A DNA stretch of 64,000 nt from Falsihalocynthiibacter sp042445055 (GTDB lineage Bacteria > Pseudomonadota > Alphaproteobacteria > Rhodobacterales > Rhodobacteraceae): the NCBI RefSeq assembly GCF_042445055.1, contig NZ_CP170339.1, positions 558,001-622,000 of the forward strand, in the 5' to 3' direction. The position numbers were made by a program, and so were the translations under genes. The notes under the pieces were generated by a model. It did not search any database, was not told the origin of the DNA, and worked only from the letters and a program-made list of their open reading frames with translations. This document shows, piece by piece, positions 1-9,028 of this stretch. How positions within the stretch are numbered: position 1 is the stretch's first letter; every line of letters begins with the position of its first letter.

Positions 1-524
1 CCATGCCGATGACGCGCATGGCCAACTCAGCGGTTGATAAGGTTACGCCGCAATTCGATTTGGTCGCAGATATTGTCGCGGCCTATGGCGAGACAGACAT
101 GCTCTGCTATCACGCGAAGTTTCCGACGGAGCTTGTTGAGCGTCAGGCGCAGGCTTGGGTGCCATTCCTCGATTGGGCCAAGACCGAATACGACGCGCCC
201 CTAACAATTGCTGAGGGTGTAATGCACGTGGCGCAGCCAGAACAGAGCGTTGCGAATCTGCGGGCGAAGGTGTTCGAGCTAACACCGTTTGAATTGACGG
301 CGTTTCACGATCTCGTGTCGATTAGTGGATCACTGGTGCTTGGTTTGGCCGCAATACGCGAGCACAAACCCGCCGAACAGATTTGGTCCGTATCGCGTCT
401 TGATGAGGACTGGCAGGAAAGCCAGTGGGGCAAAGACGAAGAAGCTACCGAATTCGCCGCGAAAAAACGGCAGGGCTTCTTTGAGGCCCTCACGTTTTAT
501 CGGGGTTTGCAGAGCGCGAGTTGA
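1..524 (+). CDS. ATP12 family F1-ATPase assembly chaperone, 3' part
   Basis: This is the C-terminal part of an ATP12-family protein. The family helps assemble the F1 sector of ATP synthase by holding the alpha subunit before it joins the hexamer. The frame is open to the left edge, so the true start lies outside the window; about 173 residues are visible, against roughly 235 for bacterial members. Family-like stretches are MTRMANSAVDKV near the visible start, DMLCYHA, GVMHVAQP, and a Trp/Glu-rich tail. The Fo genes lie 44 kb away in this window. A 209-base non-coding gap separates this gene from the next one, so it is probably not in that operon. Confidence 0.85.
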   Translation, partial: MPMTRMANSAVDKVTPQFDLVADIVAAYGETDMLCYHAKFPTELVERQAQAWVPFLDWAKTEYDAPLTIAEGVMHVAQPEQSVANLRAKVFELTPFELTAFHDLVSISGSLVLGLAAIREHKPAEQIWSVSRLDEDWQESQWGKDEEATEFAAKKRQGFFEALTFYRGLQSAS

Positions 525-628
525 TTAAGCATACGTTGCTGTCTCGCATGCTCGCCAAATGGGACTCGGGCCGTTTTTCTGAGGATTCCGTTTGGTCCCT
601 CTTGACCTTTGAGGTGTAATTTGCCCAT

Positions 629-649
629 TCTGAGCGCAATAAGCTCAGA
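629..649. promoter_or_regulatory. Inverted repeat in the aapJ leader region
   Basis: TCTGAGC and GCTCAGA form a perfect 7-base inverted repeat around a 7-base spacer, 84 bases upstream of the aapJ start. A possible -35 box (TTGACC, 602-607) lies just before it. The repeat could be an operator or an mRNA hairpin. It does not resemble the NtrC consensus. Confidence 0.3.
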
Positions 650-732
650 GGGACTGGGCTTGTTTAATAGTAACCAGCGTAGTTTCGTTGGTGTAACCGC
701 TCAAAAAGAGCGGAAAACAGGAAGAGGTAAAA

Positions 733-1749
733 ATGAAAAAATCCGTATTATTTGGCGCGCTAACTGTAGCTAGCCTTGCCGCAGGTGCGGCCGCTGCTGC
801 TACGTTGGACGACGTTAAAGCACGCGGCAAACTGAACTGCGGTGTTACAACTGGCGTTCCAGGCTTTGCTGCTCCAGACGCAAACGGCGAGTGGGCTGGC
901 TTTGACGTTGCTGTATGTCGCGCTGTTGCTGCGGCAGTATTCGGTGATGGCACAGCTGTTGAGTTCATCCCGACGACTGGTAAAACACGCTTTACTGCGC
1001 TTGCTTCCGGCGAAATCGATATGTTGGCTCGTAACACAACATGGACATTCAGCCGCGACGTAGACCTGAAATTCGATTTCGTTGGCGTTAACTACTATGA
1101 CGGCCAAGGCTTCATGGTTCCAACTGAGTTGGGCGTAAGCTCCGCGAAAGATCTTGATGGTGCGACTGTTTGTATTCAAACAGGTACAACAACAGAGTTG
1201 AACTTGGCTGACTACTTCCGCTCAAACAACATCTCTTATGAGCCTGTGCCAATCGAAACAAACGCCGAAGCTCAGCAACAGTACCTTGCTGGCGCATGTG
1301 ACGTTTACACAACTGACGCATCTGCATTGGCTGCGACACGCGCGACATTCGAAGCGCCAACAGATCACGCGATCTTGCCAGAAATCATTTCCAAAGAGCC
1401 ACTCGGGCCACTTGTTCGCCACGGCGACAACGCATGGGGTGACATCGTTCGCTGGTCTTTGAATGCACTGATCACAGCTGAAGAACTCGGCGTGACTTCT
1501 GCAAACATCGCGGAAATGTCTAACGGCACAAACAACCCAGAAATCAACCGCCTCTTGGGAACAGAAGGTTCCTTGGGTGAGATGCTCGGTCTCGAAGCTG
1601 ACTGGGCGAAAAACGCAATCATGGTTGGCGGCAACTATGGCGAAGTGTTCGAGTCCAACATCGGCCTCAGCACTCCGATCGGAATTGCACGTGGTTTGAA
1701 TGCACAGTGGACAGACGGTGGTCTGCTTTACTCACCACCCTTCCGCTAG
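733..1749 (+). CDS. aapJ: Periplasmic general L-amino-acid binding protein AapJ/BztA
   Basis: Substrate-binding subunit of a polar amino-acid ABC importer (glutamate, glutamine, aspartate and asparagine in the Rhodobacter bzt and Rhizobium aap systems). A signal peptide covers about residues 1-23 (MKKSVLFGALTVASLAAGAA). The mature protein has the SBP_bac_3 fold, including GKTRFTALASGEIDMLARNT and the late TPIGIARGLNAQW typical of this subfamily. Its 338 residues match AapJ/BztA. An AGGAAGAGG-like ribosome site lies upstream. It heads aapJQMP, and the strong hairpin after the stop probably gives higher expression of this subunit than of the permeases. Exact substrate range is inferred from the family. 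Confidence 0.95.
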   Translation: MKKSVLFGALTVASLAAGAAAAATLDDVKARGKLNCGVTTGVPGFAAPDANGEWAGFDVAVCRAVAAAVFGDGTAVEFIPTTGKTRFTALASGEIDMLARNTTWTFSRDVDLKFDFVGVNYYDGQGFMVPTELGVSSAKDLDGATVCIQTGTTTELNLADYFRSNNISYEPVPIETNAEAQQQYLAGACDVYTTDASALAATRATFEAPTDHAILPEIISKEPLGPLVRHGDNAWGDIVRWSLNALITAEELGVTSANIAEMSNGTNNPEINRLLGTEGSLGEMLGLEADWAKNAIMVGGNYGEVFESNIGLSTPIGIARGLNAQWTDGGLLYSPPFR

Positions 1750-1761
1750 GATGATCTTTTG

Positions 1762-1795
1762 GAAGGGCGCGGTAAATGCCGCGCCCTTCTAGTTT
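1762..1795 (+). terminator. Hairpin between aapJ and aapQ
   Basis: An 11-base perfect stem (GAAGGGCGCGG / CCGCGCCCTTC) with a 6-base loop is followed by TAGTTTT. It sits 12 bases after the aapJ stop. Its place between the binding-protein and permease genes suggests a leaky terminator or mRNA-stabilising hairpin that sets subunit ratios. Confidence 0.75.
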
Positions 1796-1883
1796 TAAGT
1801 TAGTAAACAATCATAAAAACAAGCTCTGGCAAAATGAGCGCAAATAATGCGCCGCAAAGCCAAGAGATGACGGGGATGTCTTC

Positions 1884-3140
1884 ATGACAACATTAACCGA
1901 CCCTCCACGGGAGTCGTTTCGGCTATCTATGCTGATCTACGATACCCGATACCGGTCAATGACCATTCAGGTCGTTGCGCTACTCGGGTTTCTGGCACTT
2001 GTTGCCTGGCTGATTAGCAACACAGCAAACAACCTTGCAGATTTGGGAAAAGAGCCCTCGTTCGCTTTCCTGAACGAGCCGGCAAGTTATGATATTAACC
2101 AACGTTTGATCGACTATACTTCGCGTGACAGCCATTGGCGCGCGGCGGGAGTTGGTCTGTTGAATACGCTGTTGGTTGCGTTTCTTGGCTGTATTACGGC
2201 AACCATCATCGGCGTTTTCGTCGGCATCCTGCGTCTTTCAAACAACTGGTTGGTCGCCAAGATCATGACAGTTTATGTCGAGATGTTCCGCAACGTGCCT
2301 GTTCTTCTCTGGATCGTGTTCACAATGGCGATCCTGATCGAGACATTGCCCGCACCCCGGGCATTCCGCGGCGATGATGCGACGGCTTCGATGTTGCTGA
2401 ATGATAGCGTGGCGATCACCAATCGCGGTGTATACATTCCCGAACCACTCTTTAGCCGAGGGCTGGGCGATTTCAGCTTCTTTGGTTTCTTCAACATCAG
2501 CATCGATCTGATCGTTATTGTTGGCGTTCTGATTGCAGGTCTGTACGTGTCCAAGCGCATCAAGCTATCAGCGGACGCGAAACAGGAAGCGACGGGCATA
2601 CGACCAACCACTTGGTACCTACGCCTTGGTGTTGTGATCGTTCCGCTCTTGATCGTCCTTGTCGTTCTTGGTTTCCACCTTGGGTATCCAGAGCTTAAGG
2701 GCTTTAACTTTCAGGGCGGTACGCACCTTCGCAACTCGTTGATTGCCCTCTGGCTTGCGCTTTCGCTTTATACGGCTGCCTTTATCGCCGAGATCGTTCG
2801 CGCAGGGATCATGTCTGTATCCAAAGGTCAAAGCGAGGCGGCTGGCGCACTTGGTCTTAGCTCGCGGCGTACAATGAATCTCGTGATCTTGCCACAAGCT
2901 TTGCGGGTCATCATTCCTCCGATGATCTCGAATTACCTGAACCTCACCAAGAACTCTTCGCTCGCGATTGCGGTGGGGTACATGGATATTACCGGCACAC
3001 TTGGCGGCATCACCATGAACCAAACTGGACGCGAACTTGAGTCGATCCTTCTGTTGATGCTGATTTATCTCACGATCTCGCTCTGCATCTCAGCAGTGAT
3101 GAACTGGTACAACAACTCAGTCAAATTGGTGGAGCGGTAA
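1884..3140 (+). CDS. aapQ: Amino-acid ABC transporter permease AapQ/BztB
   Basis: Inner-membrane permease of the importer, pairing with AapM. It is long for a His/Glu/Gln permease (418 residues), as expected of the AapQ/BztB subfamily, which has extra membrane segments and a large insertion between the first and later helices. An early hydrophobic helix is at about residues 31-50. The EAA loop that contacts the ATPase is near residues 315-335 (SEAAGALGLSSRRTMNLVIL, then PQALR). The ATG has a GGGGATG Shine-Dalgarno. The stop is one base before aapM, which suggests translational coupling. Confidence 0.94.
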   Translation: MTTLTDPPRESFRLSMLIYDTRYRSMTIQVVALLGFLALVAWLISNTANNLADLGKEPSFAFLNEPASYDINQRLIDYTSRDSHWRAAGVGLLNTLLVAFLGCITATIIGVFVGILRLSNNWLVAKIMTVYVEMFRNVPVLLWIVFTMAILIETLPAPRAFRGDDATASMLLNDSVAITNRGVYIPEPLFSRGLGDFSFFGFFNISIDLIVIVGVLIAGLYVSKRIKLSADAKQEATGIRPTTWYLRLGVVIVPLLIVLVVLGFHLGYPELKGFNFQGGTHLRNSLIALWLALSLYTAAFIAEIVRAGIMSVSKGQSEAAGALGLSSRRTMNLVILPQALRVIIPPMISNYLNLTKNSSLAIAVGYMDITGTLGGITMNQTGRELESILLLMLIYLTISLCISAVMNWYNNSVKLVER

Positions 3141-3141
3141 T

Positions 3142-4527
3142 ATGTCAGATATTCAATTCGTCCGCACGGAAATGCTCCCAGAACAGGCTCCACCAGCAAC
3201 AATGGTTGGGCCAATCGGCTGGGCGCGCGCGAACCTGTTCAACGGTGTTTGGAACTCAATCATCACGGTCCTCTTTGGGCTTTCGATTGTTTGGGTCTTC
3301 ATGAACCTTATGGGCTGGGCCGTTTCTCCTACTTGGGAGGCCAAGTCTCTTAACGAGTGCCGTGAAATCGTCGGCGGTGCCCATGGCGGTGCCTGTTGGG
3401 GTGTGATCAACGACCGTTGGTTGCAGCTTCTCTATGGTTTCTATCCTCTCGACGCGAACCTGCTTTCCGCAGTTAGCGGTGTTGATCCAGAATTGATCCT
3501 TAGCGATGCACGTGCGCATATTGCGACGCCAATCGTTATGATTTTGGGTTACTGGCGACTGAACCTTGCGCTTGTCCTGATGTTCATCGGTTTGGCTCCG
3601 GTGCTTTGGGAAAAGGTCCCGCGCAAGTTCCTAATCGTCACCATTCTGTTCCCGTTCGTGGACGTGTTCCTGATGTGGGGCGGATCCATTTGGGGGCCGA
3701 CGATGGCTTTCGTTGGATTTGTTCTCGGGTACTTGGTGTTCAACTACGTCCGTCCTGCAATCGGAAATCTGATCGGTGTTATCCTCACCGCTGCAGTACC
3801 GATCCTCTGGTGGCTATTCGCTGCCGGTCCAATCGCAGGGGTATTGGCACAGGCAACGCCCGCGCTCGCACTAGAAGCGGTTTCCAGCCGTCAGTTCGGC
3901 GGGTTCTTCCTTTCGATCTCAATTGGTATCGTGGCGATCCTTGGCTCTTTGCCGCTCGGGATTATCTTGGCGCTTGGCCGTCAATCGGACCTCCTAATCG
4001 TCAAGTCAATCTGCGTTGGATTTATCGAGTTCATCCGTGGGGTACCGCTGATCACGCTTCTCTTTGTGGCCAACAACCTGCTCAACATCTTCATGCCTCC
4101 TGGAACGAACTTCGATGTGATCTTGCGGGTTATGATCATGGTGACGCTCTTTGCTTCTGCCTATATGGCCGAGGTCATACGTGGCGGACTTGCTGCGCTT
4201 CCCAAAGGGCAATACGAGGCGGCCGACGCGCTTGGTCTCGATTACTGGAAGGCACAACGGCTGATCATCATGCCGCAAGCGCTCAAGATCTCGATTCCGG
4301 GTATCGTGAGTACGTTTATCGGCGTGTTCAAGGATACGACGCTTGTGTCGATCATCAGCTTGATGGATCCGATTGGCCTGTCCAATGCGATCCGCGCAAA
4401 CCAAGAATGGAACGGTATCGTATGGGAGCTTTATGCCTTCATCGCGCTTCTCTTCTTCGTCGTTTGTTTTTCCATGTCACGTTATTCCATGTACTTGGAG
4501 CGCAAGCTTCAAACTGGCCATAAATAA
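3142..4527 (+). CDS. aapM: Amino-acid ABC transporter permease AapM/BztC
   Basis: Second permease of the importer, 461 residues with several hydrophobic helices. The EAA loop lies near residues 353-375 (YEAADALGLDYWKAQRLIIM, then PQALKISIPG). The conserved FIRGVPLITLLF stretch precedes it. AapM-type proteins are longer than simple HisM-type permeases because of extra N-terminal membrane segments, and this one fits that pattern. It starts one base after the aapQ stop and ends 12 bases before aapP. Confidence 0.94.
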   Translation: MSDIQFVRTEMLPEQAPPATMVGPIGWARANLFNGVWNSIITVLFGLSIVWVFMNLMGWAVSPTWEAKSLNECREIVGGAHGGACWGVINDRWLQLLYGFYPLDANLLSAVSGVDPELILSDARAHIATPIVMILGYWRLNLALVLMFIGLAPVLWEKVPRKFLIVTILFPFVDVFLMWGGSIWGPTMAFVGFVLGYLVFNYVRPAIGNLIGVILTAAVPILWWLFAAGPIAGVLAQATPALALEAVSSRQFGGFFLSISIGIVAILGSLPLGIILALGRQSDLLIVKSICVGFIEFIRGVPLITLLFVANNLLNIFMPPGTNFDVILRVMIMVTLFASAYMAEVIRGGLAALPKGQYEAADALGLDYWKAQRLIIMPQALKISIPGIVSTFIGVFKDTTLVSIISLMDPIGLSNAIRANQEWNGIVWELYAFIALLFFVVCFSMSRYSMYLERKLQTGHK

Positions 4528-4539
4528 GGAGTTCACACG

Positions 4540-5331
4540 ATGTCTGAACTTGCAACTGAACGCCAAATCGATCGCTCCAAAATGCAGGTATCTGATGAGG
4601 TCGCGATCCAAATCAACAATATGAACAAGTGGTACGGCACATTCCACGTGCTGCGCGATATCAACCTGACGGTGAACCAAGGCGAACGTATCGTCATCGC
4701 GGGGCCTTCAGGGTCGGGGAAATCGACACTGATCCGTTGTATCAACCGTCTTGAGGAGCACCAGCAAGGGGACATCATTGTTGATGGCACCGAGCTTACG
4801 TCCGACCTCAAGAACATCGATAAGATCCGTTCCGAAGTGGGGATGTGTTTTCAACACTTCAACCTGTTCCCGCACCTCACGATCCTTGAGAACTGTACCT
4901 TGGCTCCGATTTGGGTTCGCAAGACTCCCAAGAAAGAGGCTGAGGAAATCGCGATGCACTTCCTTGAGAAAGTCAAAATCCCAGAGCAAGCCAACAAATA
5001 TCCCGGTATGCTCTCTGGTGGGCAGCAACAGCGCGTGGCGATTGCACGTTCGCTCTGCATGAAGCCTCGCATCATGTTGTTCGATGAGCCGACATCGGCG
5101 TTGGACCCAGAAATGATCAAAGAGGTTCTCGACACTATGATCGAGCTTGCTGAAGAGGGTATGACGATGCTCTGCGTGACGCACGAGATGGGCTTTGCCC
5201 GTCAGGTGGCGAACCGCGTTATCTTTATGGATGCGGGCCAAATCGTTGAGCAAAACGAGCCTGAAGAATTCTTTAACAATCCGAAATCCGAGCGGACTAA
5301 ATTGTTCCTCTCGCAGATTCTGGGCCACTAA
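4540..5331 (+). CDS. aapP: Amino-acid ABC transporter ATP-binding protein AapP/BztD
   Basis: Cytoplasmic ATPase that powers the AapQM permease pair. All nucleotide-binding motifs are intact: Walker A GPSGSGKST (about 51-59), Q-loop MCFQHFNLF, signature LSGGQQQRVAIARSL, Walker B IMLFDEPTSALD and switch histidine in VTHEMGFA. The length (263) matches polar amino-acid ATPases, with a short N-terminal extension before the core. An AAGGAG ribosome site precedes the ATG. It is the last gene of the operon and is followed by a hairpin. Confidence 0.96.
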   Translation: MSELATERQIDRSKMQVSDEVAIQINNMNKWYGTFHVLRDINLTVNQGERIVIAGPSGSGKSTLIRCINRLEEHQQGDIIVDGTELTSDLKNIDKIRSEVGMCFQHFNLFPHLTILENCTLAPIWVRKTPKKEAEEIAMHFLEKVKIPEQANKYPGMLSGGQQQRVAIARSLCMKPRIMLFDEPTSALDPEMIKEVLDTMIELAEEGMTMLCVTHEMGFARQVANRVIFMDAGQIVEQNEPEEFFNNPKSERTKLFLSQILGH

Positions 5332-5339
5332 GAAAACGA

Positions 5340-5364
5340 GGGCCAGCTCCGATTGGGCTGGCCC
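5340..5364. terminator. Shared terminator between convergent aapP and sixA-like genes
   Basis: An 8-base perfect stem (GGGCCAGC / GCTGGCCC) with a 9-base loop lies between two convergent genes and abuts the sixA-like stop. The minus-strand side is followed by TCGTTTTCTT, so it should terminate best for the minus-strand operon. Confidence 0.75.
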
Positions 5365-5853
5365 TTAAAGTTCGCGCGGTACGGCGAAATCCAACACGAT
5401 ACCGCTCCGAGGTTTGATCTCTTGAGTGAACTGAAGCACGGTTGTTGCGCCAGTTGGATACCTTCCGAACTGATCATGCGCTGGCGCTTCTTGCGCTAGG
5501 CCGCTCGCTAACTCGGCAATCCCGGGGTTGTGGCCGATGATCAGCAGTGTTTGACCTGGCTCCACTGGATGTGCCGCGATTACCCGTAAAATTTCAGCAG
5601 GCGAAGCCAAGTACAGTGCTCGGGTAAAGATAACCGACATTGCGTTAGTGAATTCTGGTTCGACGCCAGCGTAAGTTTCCCGTGTGCGCGTAGCATCGGA
5701 CACCAAGGCCACATCTGGCACATGTCCGCACCCTACCAACCACTCACCTAAACGCGGTGCTGCTGCGCGCCCTCGCGGGTTTAAGGGGCGCTCATGATCG
5801 CTAGTATTCCCGTCCCAGCTGGACTTCATATGGCGCATCAAAATCAGTTTCAT
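5365..5853 (-). CDS. SixA-like phosphohistidine phosphatase
   Basis: Small histidine-phosphatase-superfamily protein of 162 residues. The catalytic N-terminal motif is LILMRHMKSSW (Arg-8, His-9 in the usual RHG/RHA position), and the second histidine is in IIGHNPGIAEL. SixA removes phosphate from phosphohistidine domains such as the sensor ArcB HPt or PtsO/NPr. The target here is unknown. Its start overlaps the end of the upstream hydroxylase gene by four bases, so the two are probably co-translated. Confidence 0.85.
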   Translation of the reverse strand: MKLILMRHMKSSWDGNTSDHERPLNPRGRAAAPRLGEWLVGCGHVPDVALVSDATRTRETYAGVEPEFTNAMSVIFTRALYLASPAEILRVIAAHPVEPGQTLLIIGHNPGIAELASGLAQEAPAHDQFGRYPTGATTVLQFTQEIKPRSGIVLDFAVPREL

Positions 5854-6647
5854 CGGCGGCTCCCAAAGGGCATCATTAGGGTCTGAAGCAGGGTATTTGG
5901 CCGCATCCCGTCACCCTTCAATCCAATTTCCATGCTGTCATGCGGCGCGCGAGGTTGCGCAATATATGTTCCAAACATCCGATCCCAGATCGACAGTGAA
6001 AATCCGTAGTTGCTGTCATGCTCATCACGATGCACGGAATGATGCACGCGGTGCATGTCGGGCGTAACAAGGATTTTGCGAATAACGGTATCGATAGGAC
6101 GAGGAATATTGAGGTTGGCGTGATTGAATAGCGAAGTGCCGTTTAGCAGTACTTCAAACAATACAACCGCAACAGCGGACGGACCAAGAACATAGACGAG
6201 CCCGATTTTCAGCAACATCGAGAGGGCGATTTCAACTGGGTGAAATCGGATCGCGGTACTGACATCCATCTCGGCGTCGGCATGGTGAACCTGATGCAGT
6301 CGCCAAAGTATGGGGATTTTGTGAGTCAGTAGGTGCTGAAGCCAGATCGCAAAGTCGAGAATGACGACGGCAATGATTACCTCAATCCATTGTGGCCAAG
6401 AGGTGTGGTTTAAAACCCCTACGCCCCTAGCCCCCGCATCCAGCGCCGCGCCAACCGCCAAGAGCGGCACGGCAAGCGCAAGTAAGCGCAAAGTAAGCGT
6501 ATCAATCAGCACCAGTGCCCAGTTGATTGGCCAGCGCGATTTTCGCGCGACAGTACGGAGCGGCAAGAGTGCTTCTGCCGTTGCGATGACCGCGAACAGC
6601 CCGAGGAAAACACCGAGCCGGATGATTGTTTCGTTTTGCATACCCAA
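5850..6647 (-). CDS. Sterol desaturase / fatty acid hydroxylase family membrane protein
   Basis: Integral membrane di-iron oxygenase-like protein of 265 residues. The histidine clusters of the superfamily are visible: QHLLTH, LHQVHHADAEMD and HRVHHSVHRDEHDSNYG. Hydrophobic segments lie in the N-terminal half, and two more follow the first His boxes. Family members hydroxylate or desaturate lipids or carotenoids; the substrate here cannot be told. It sits downstream of argB and overlaps the sixA-like gene by four bases. Confidence 0.85.
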   Translation of the reverse strand: MGMQNETIIRLGVFLGLFAVIATAEALLPLRTVARKSRWPINWALVLIDTLTLRLLALAVPLLAVGAALDAGARGVGVLNHTSWPQWIEVIIAVVILDFAIWLQHLLTHKIPILWRLHQVHHADAEMDVSTAIRFHPVEIALSMLLKIGLVYVLGPSAVAVVLFEVLLNGTSLFNHANLNIPRPIDTVIRKILVTPDMHRVHHSVHRDEHDSNYGFSLSIWDRMFGTYIAQPRAPHDSMEIGLKGDGMRPNTLLQTLMMPFGSRR

Positions 6648-6684
6648 GAGTGCACCGCGTCAGAAGCGCGTGCAACTACAAGCG

Positions 6685-7551
6685 CTAGCCCTGACGGATA
6701 ATTGTTCCGGCGCCATGCTCTGTGAACAACTCAAGCAAACAGGCATTCGGAGCGCGCCCATCAAGGATCACAGCGGCGCGAACCCCAGCAGAGAGGGCCG
6801 CGAGCGCGGTCTCGGTCTTGGGGATCATGCCGCCTGCGATAATGCCTCGTTCCGTCAATTCGTGAACGTGCGCAGCGGTGAGTTCGGTGACCACTTCGCC
6901 AGACTCATCCTTTACGCCTGCGACGTCAGTCAGCAAGAGCAAGCGATCAGCCTTGAGCGCACCTGCGATCGCGCCCGCGGCGGTATCGCCATTGACGTTG
7001 AATGTTTCGCCATTTCGGCCCGCGCCAAGCGGCGCAATGACGGGAATCGTGTCGGCATCAAAGAGCGTTTGTAACACCTCGGGGTGCATTTCGGCGGGTG
7101 TGCCGACGAACCCAAGTGCTGGGTCGGTTTGATCGCAGACCATAAGATTTGCGTCTTTGCCCGAAAGCCCAACAGCACGACCGCCCTGCGCATTAATCGC
7201 CTGAACAATTCTCTTGTTCACACGGCCAGAAAGGACCATCTCGACGACCTCTACGGTCGCCTGATCGGTGACACGCTTGCCGCCGACGAACTCCGACTTG
7301 ATGTCCAGTTTGTCGAGCATCTCGTTAATCATCGGTCCGCCGCCGTGCACGATAACGGGGTTAACGCCCACTTGCTGCATCAAAACGACATCGCGCGCAA
7401 AGCTGTCCATGGCTTCGTCGCTTCCCATCGCGTGGCCGCCAAACTTGATGACGACGGTCGCGCCATCGTATCGCTGCAAGAATGGCAGCGCCTGAGAGAG
7501 TGTCCGGGCCGTGGCAATCCAATCGCGGTTCATAGCGTCTTGTTTCTTCAT
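6685..7551 (-). CDS. argB: Acetylglutamate kinase
   Basis: Catalyses the second step of arginine synthesis, phosphorylating N-acetyl-L-glutamate. Amino-acid-kinase fold, 288 residues. Motifs include VVIKFGGHAMGS near residue 35, VIVHGGGPMINEML, and the C-terminal GGMIPKTETALAAL. I start at MKKQDAMNRDW (7551) because AAGGATG lies just before it and the family starts there; a longer in-frame start at 7596 adds 15 unconserved residues. The gene follows engB on the same strand, as in other Rhodobacterales. Confidence 0.96.
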   Translation of the reverse strand: MKKQDAMNRDWIATARTLSQALPFLQRYDGATVVIKFGGHAMGSDEAMDSFARDVVLMQQVGVNPVIVHGGGPMINEMLDKLDIKSEFVGGKRVTDQATVEVVEMVLSGRVNKRIVQAINAQGGRAVGLSGKDANLMVCDQTDPALGFVGTPAEMHPEVLQTLFDADTIPVIAPLGAGRNGETFNVNGDTAAGAIAGALKADRLLLLTDVAGVKDESGEVVTELTAAHVHELTERGIIAGGMIPKTETALAALSAGVRAAVILDGRAPNACLLELFTEHGAGTIIRQG

Positions 7552-7622
7552 CTGTTCATCCTTGGTGTCGCGACATTGGTAATGGGTTCGCGGCATGTTT
7601 CAAGGCTTCGATGTGATTTCAG

Positions 7623-8273
7623 CTAGATAAGTGACGCAATTGTTGCGCGAAGGGTCTCAATACCCTGACCTTTTTCCGAGCTGGTAAGGATAATCTCGGG
7701 ATAAGCCGCTGGATGCTTGCTTAGCGCAGCTTGGACCTGTGCGATATTCTTTTCGAGTTCAGCCGCTTTGGGCTTGTCGATTTTTGTCATCACGCACTGA
7801 AAAGTCACCGCTGAACGGTCGAGTAGTGCCATGATTTCTTGATCTACCGCTTTCACGCCGTGGCGCGCGTCGATAAGCACAAATGCGCGGCGGAGGTTCG
7901 CCCGTCCTGACAGGTAAGCTTTGAGCAAACGTTGCCATTTTTCAACGATTTTGACGGGCGCATTTGCGTAGCCATAGCCCGGAAGGTCCACGAGATAGTG
8001 GCTATCACTGGCAGTAAAGAAGTTAATTTCCTGTGTGCGTCCGGGTGTGTTGGAGGCGCGTGCCAGTGCTTTTCGACCAGTCACCGCGTTGATAAGGCTG
8101 GATTTACCCACATTGGAACGGCCCGCAAAGCAGACCTCCAATCGGTCTCCGGACGGCATACCGTCCATGGCGACGACACCCTTGAGGAATTCTGTCCCAT
8201 TCGCAAAGAGCAATCGCCCTTTTTCGATGGCGTTTGCATCGGGAGCTTCAGCGATGGTGAATGCTTGTGTCAT
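7623..8273 (-). CDS. yihA: Ribosome biogenesis GTP-binding protein EngB/YihA
   Basis: GTPase needed for late assembly of the large ribosomal subunit. The 216 residues carry all G motifs: G1 GRSNVGKSS (about 51-59), G2 PGRTQ, G3 DLPGYG, G4 TKIDK and a G5-like SSEKG. The start overlaps the MOSC gene stop by four bases, indicating co-translation. The yidC-MOSC-engB-argB order is common in this order of bacteria. Confidence 0.95.
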   Translation of the reverse strand: MTQAFTIAEAPDANAIEKGRLLFANGTEFLKGVVAMDGMPSGDRLEVCFAGRSNVGKSSLINAVTGRKALARASNTPGRTQEINFFTASDSHYLVDLPGYGYANAPVKIVEKWQRLLKAYLSGRANLRRAFVLIDARHGVKAVDQEIMALLDRSAVTFQCVMTKIDKPKAAELEKNIAQVQAALSKHPAAYPEIILTSSEKGQGIETLRATIASLI

Positions 8274-9028
8274 GACGTTACCTTTACTGTGTCGCCGACG
8301 GCAACGTTACCATCATTGAGGACTTCTGCAAAAACGCCGAAATCTTGATGCCCCCAATTTTCGCGTAGAGCGCGTAGCGTGTCTACGTCGCGCTTGCCTG
8401 TCAGCGGATTAGAATCTGTCGCGCGGCATCGTGTGATGTGTTTGGTCACACGCAGGGTGACCGATCCGATTGTAATTTCACAATTAAGCCAATCTCGTTC
8501 GGCCCATGGCGACATTCCATCGATCCAGAAATTTCCGCGATAGCGGCGAGCATCCAGCGTTTGACCGAGTTCAGAACTCAACTCAGCGAGGGAGGCCGTG
8601 TTCAAGATAGACACCCAGGGCTTTGATTGATCAGTCATGCCTTGGCCCGCAGCGCGTACGATGCCGATGGGCGAGGGGCGCTCCTCTGGCAAAATTGGCG
8701 CAACCCACTTCAAGAATTGGCCAGCTTCTGTTTCGGGGTCGAATGTCAGATCGTCGAGTTCAGGGTGCGATAGCGTGATGATCTGATTTTGCGGATCGAG
8801 TTTTGCATTGATTGCCATCAAGCTGGGATAGGATGCACCGCGCGTGAAATTTCGGCAATGCGCCCAACCTCGCAGGTCATCTGTCGCATTCACATGCGGT
8901 ACTGCCCAAACGCGATCCCACGGCAAGGTTTCCCCGGCCGTGAGAGCAACGTTGGTTAGGTTTTCGGCGCCATGCCCTTTGATGGGATGGCGCCAAATTT
9001 GTGATAGCGTGGCGGTCGCCAAGGTCAT
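8270..9028 (-). CDS. MOSC domain protein
   Basis: Protein of 252 residues with an N-terminal MOSC beta-barrel-like region (IWRHPIKGHGAE) and a C-terminal MOSC domain. The conserved cysteine appears in TRCRATDSNPLTGKRD near residue 210. MOSC proteins bind the molybdenum cofactor or transfer sulfur; the mARC and YcbX families reduce N-hydroxylated bases. No ferredoxin domain is present, so it is not a full YcbX. Four-base overlaps with both yidC and engB place it firmly in that operon. Confidence 0.88.
   Translation of the reverse strand: MTLATATLSQIWRHPIKGHGAENLTNVALTAGETLPWDRVWAVPHVNATDDLRGWAHCRNFTRGASYPSLMAINAKLDPQNQIITLSHPELDDLTFDPETEAGQFLKWVAPILPEERPSPIGIVRAAGQGMTDQSKPWVSILNTASLAELSSELGQTLDARRYRGNFWIDGMSPWAERDWLNCEITIGSVTLRVTKHITRCRATDSNPLTGKRDVDTLRALRENWGHQDFGVFAEVLNDGNVAVGDTVKVTS

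Noticed and set aside
3606..4523. A 305-residue open frame on the plus strand within aapM
   Set aside because: It is another frame of a well-supported permease gene and is rich in Arg, Cys and Trp as shadow frames are.
4708..5328. A long minus-strand frame across aapP
   Set aside because: Antisense to a gene with every ABC motif intact; no family resemblance.
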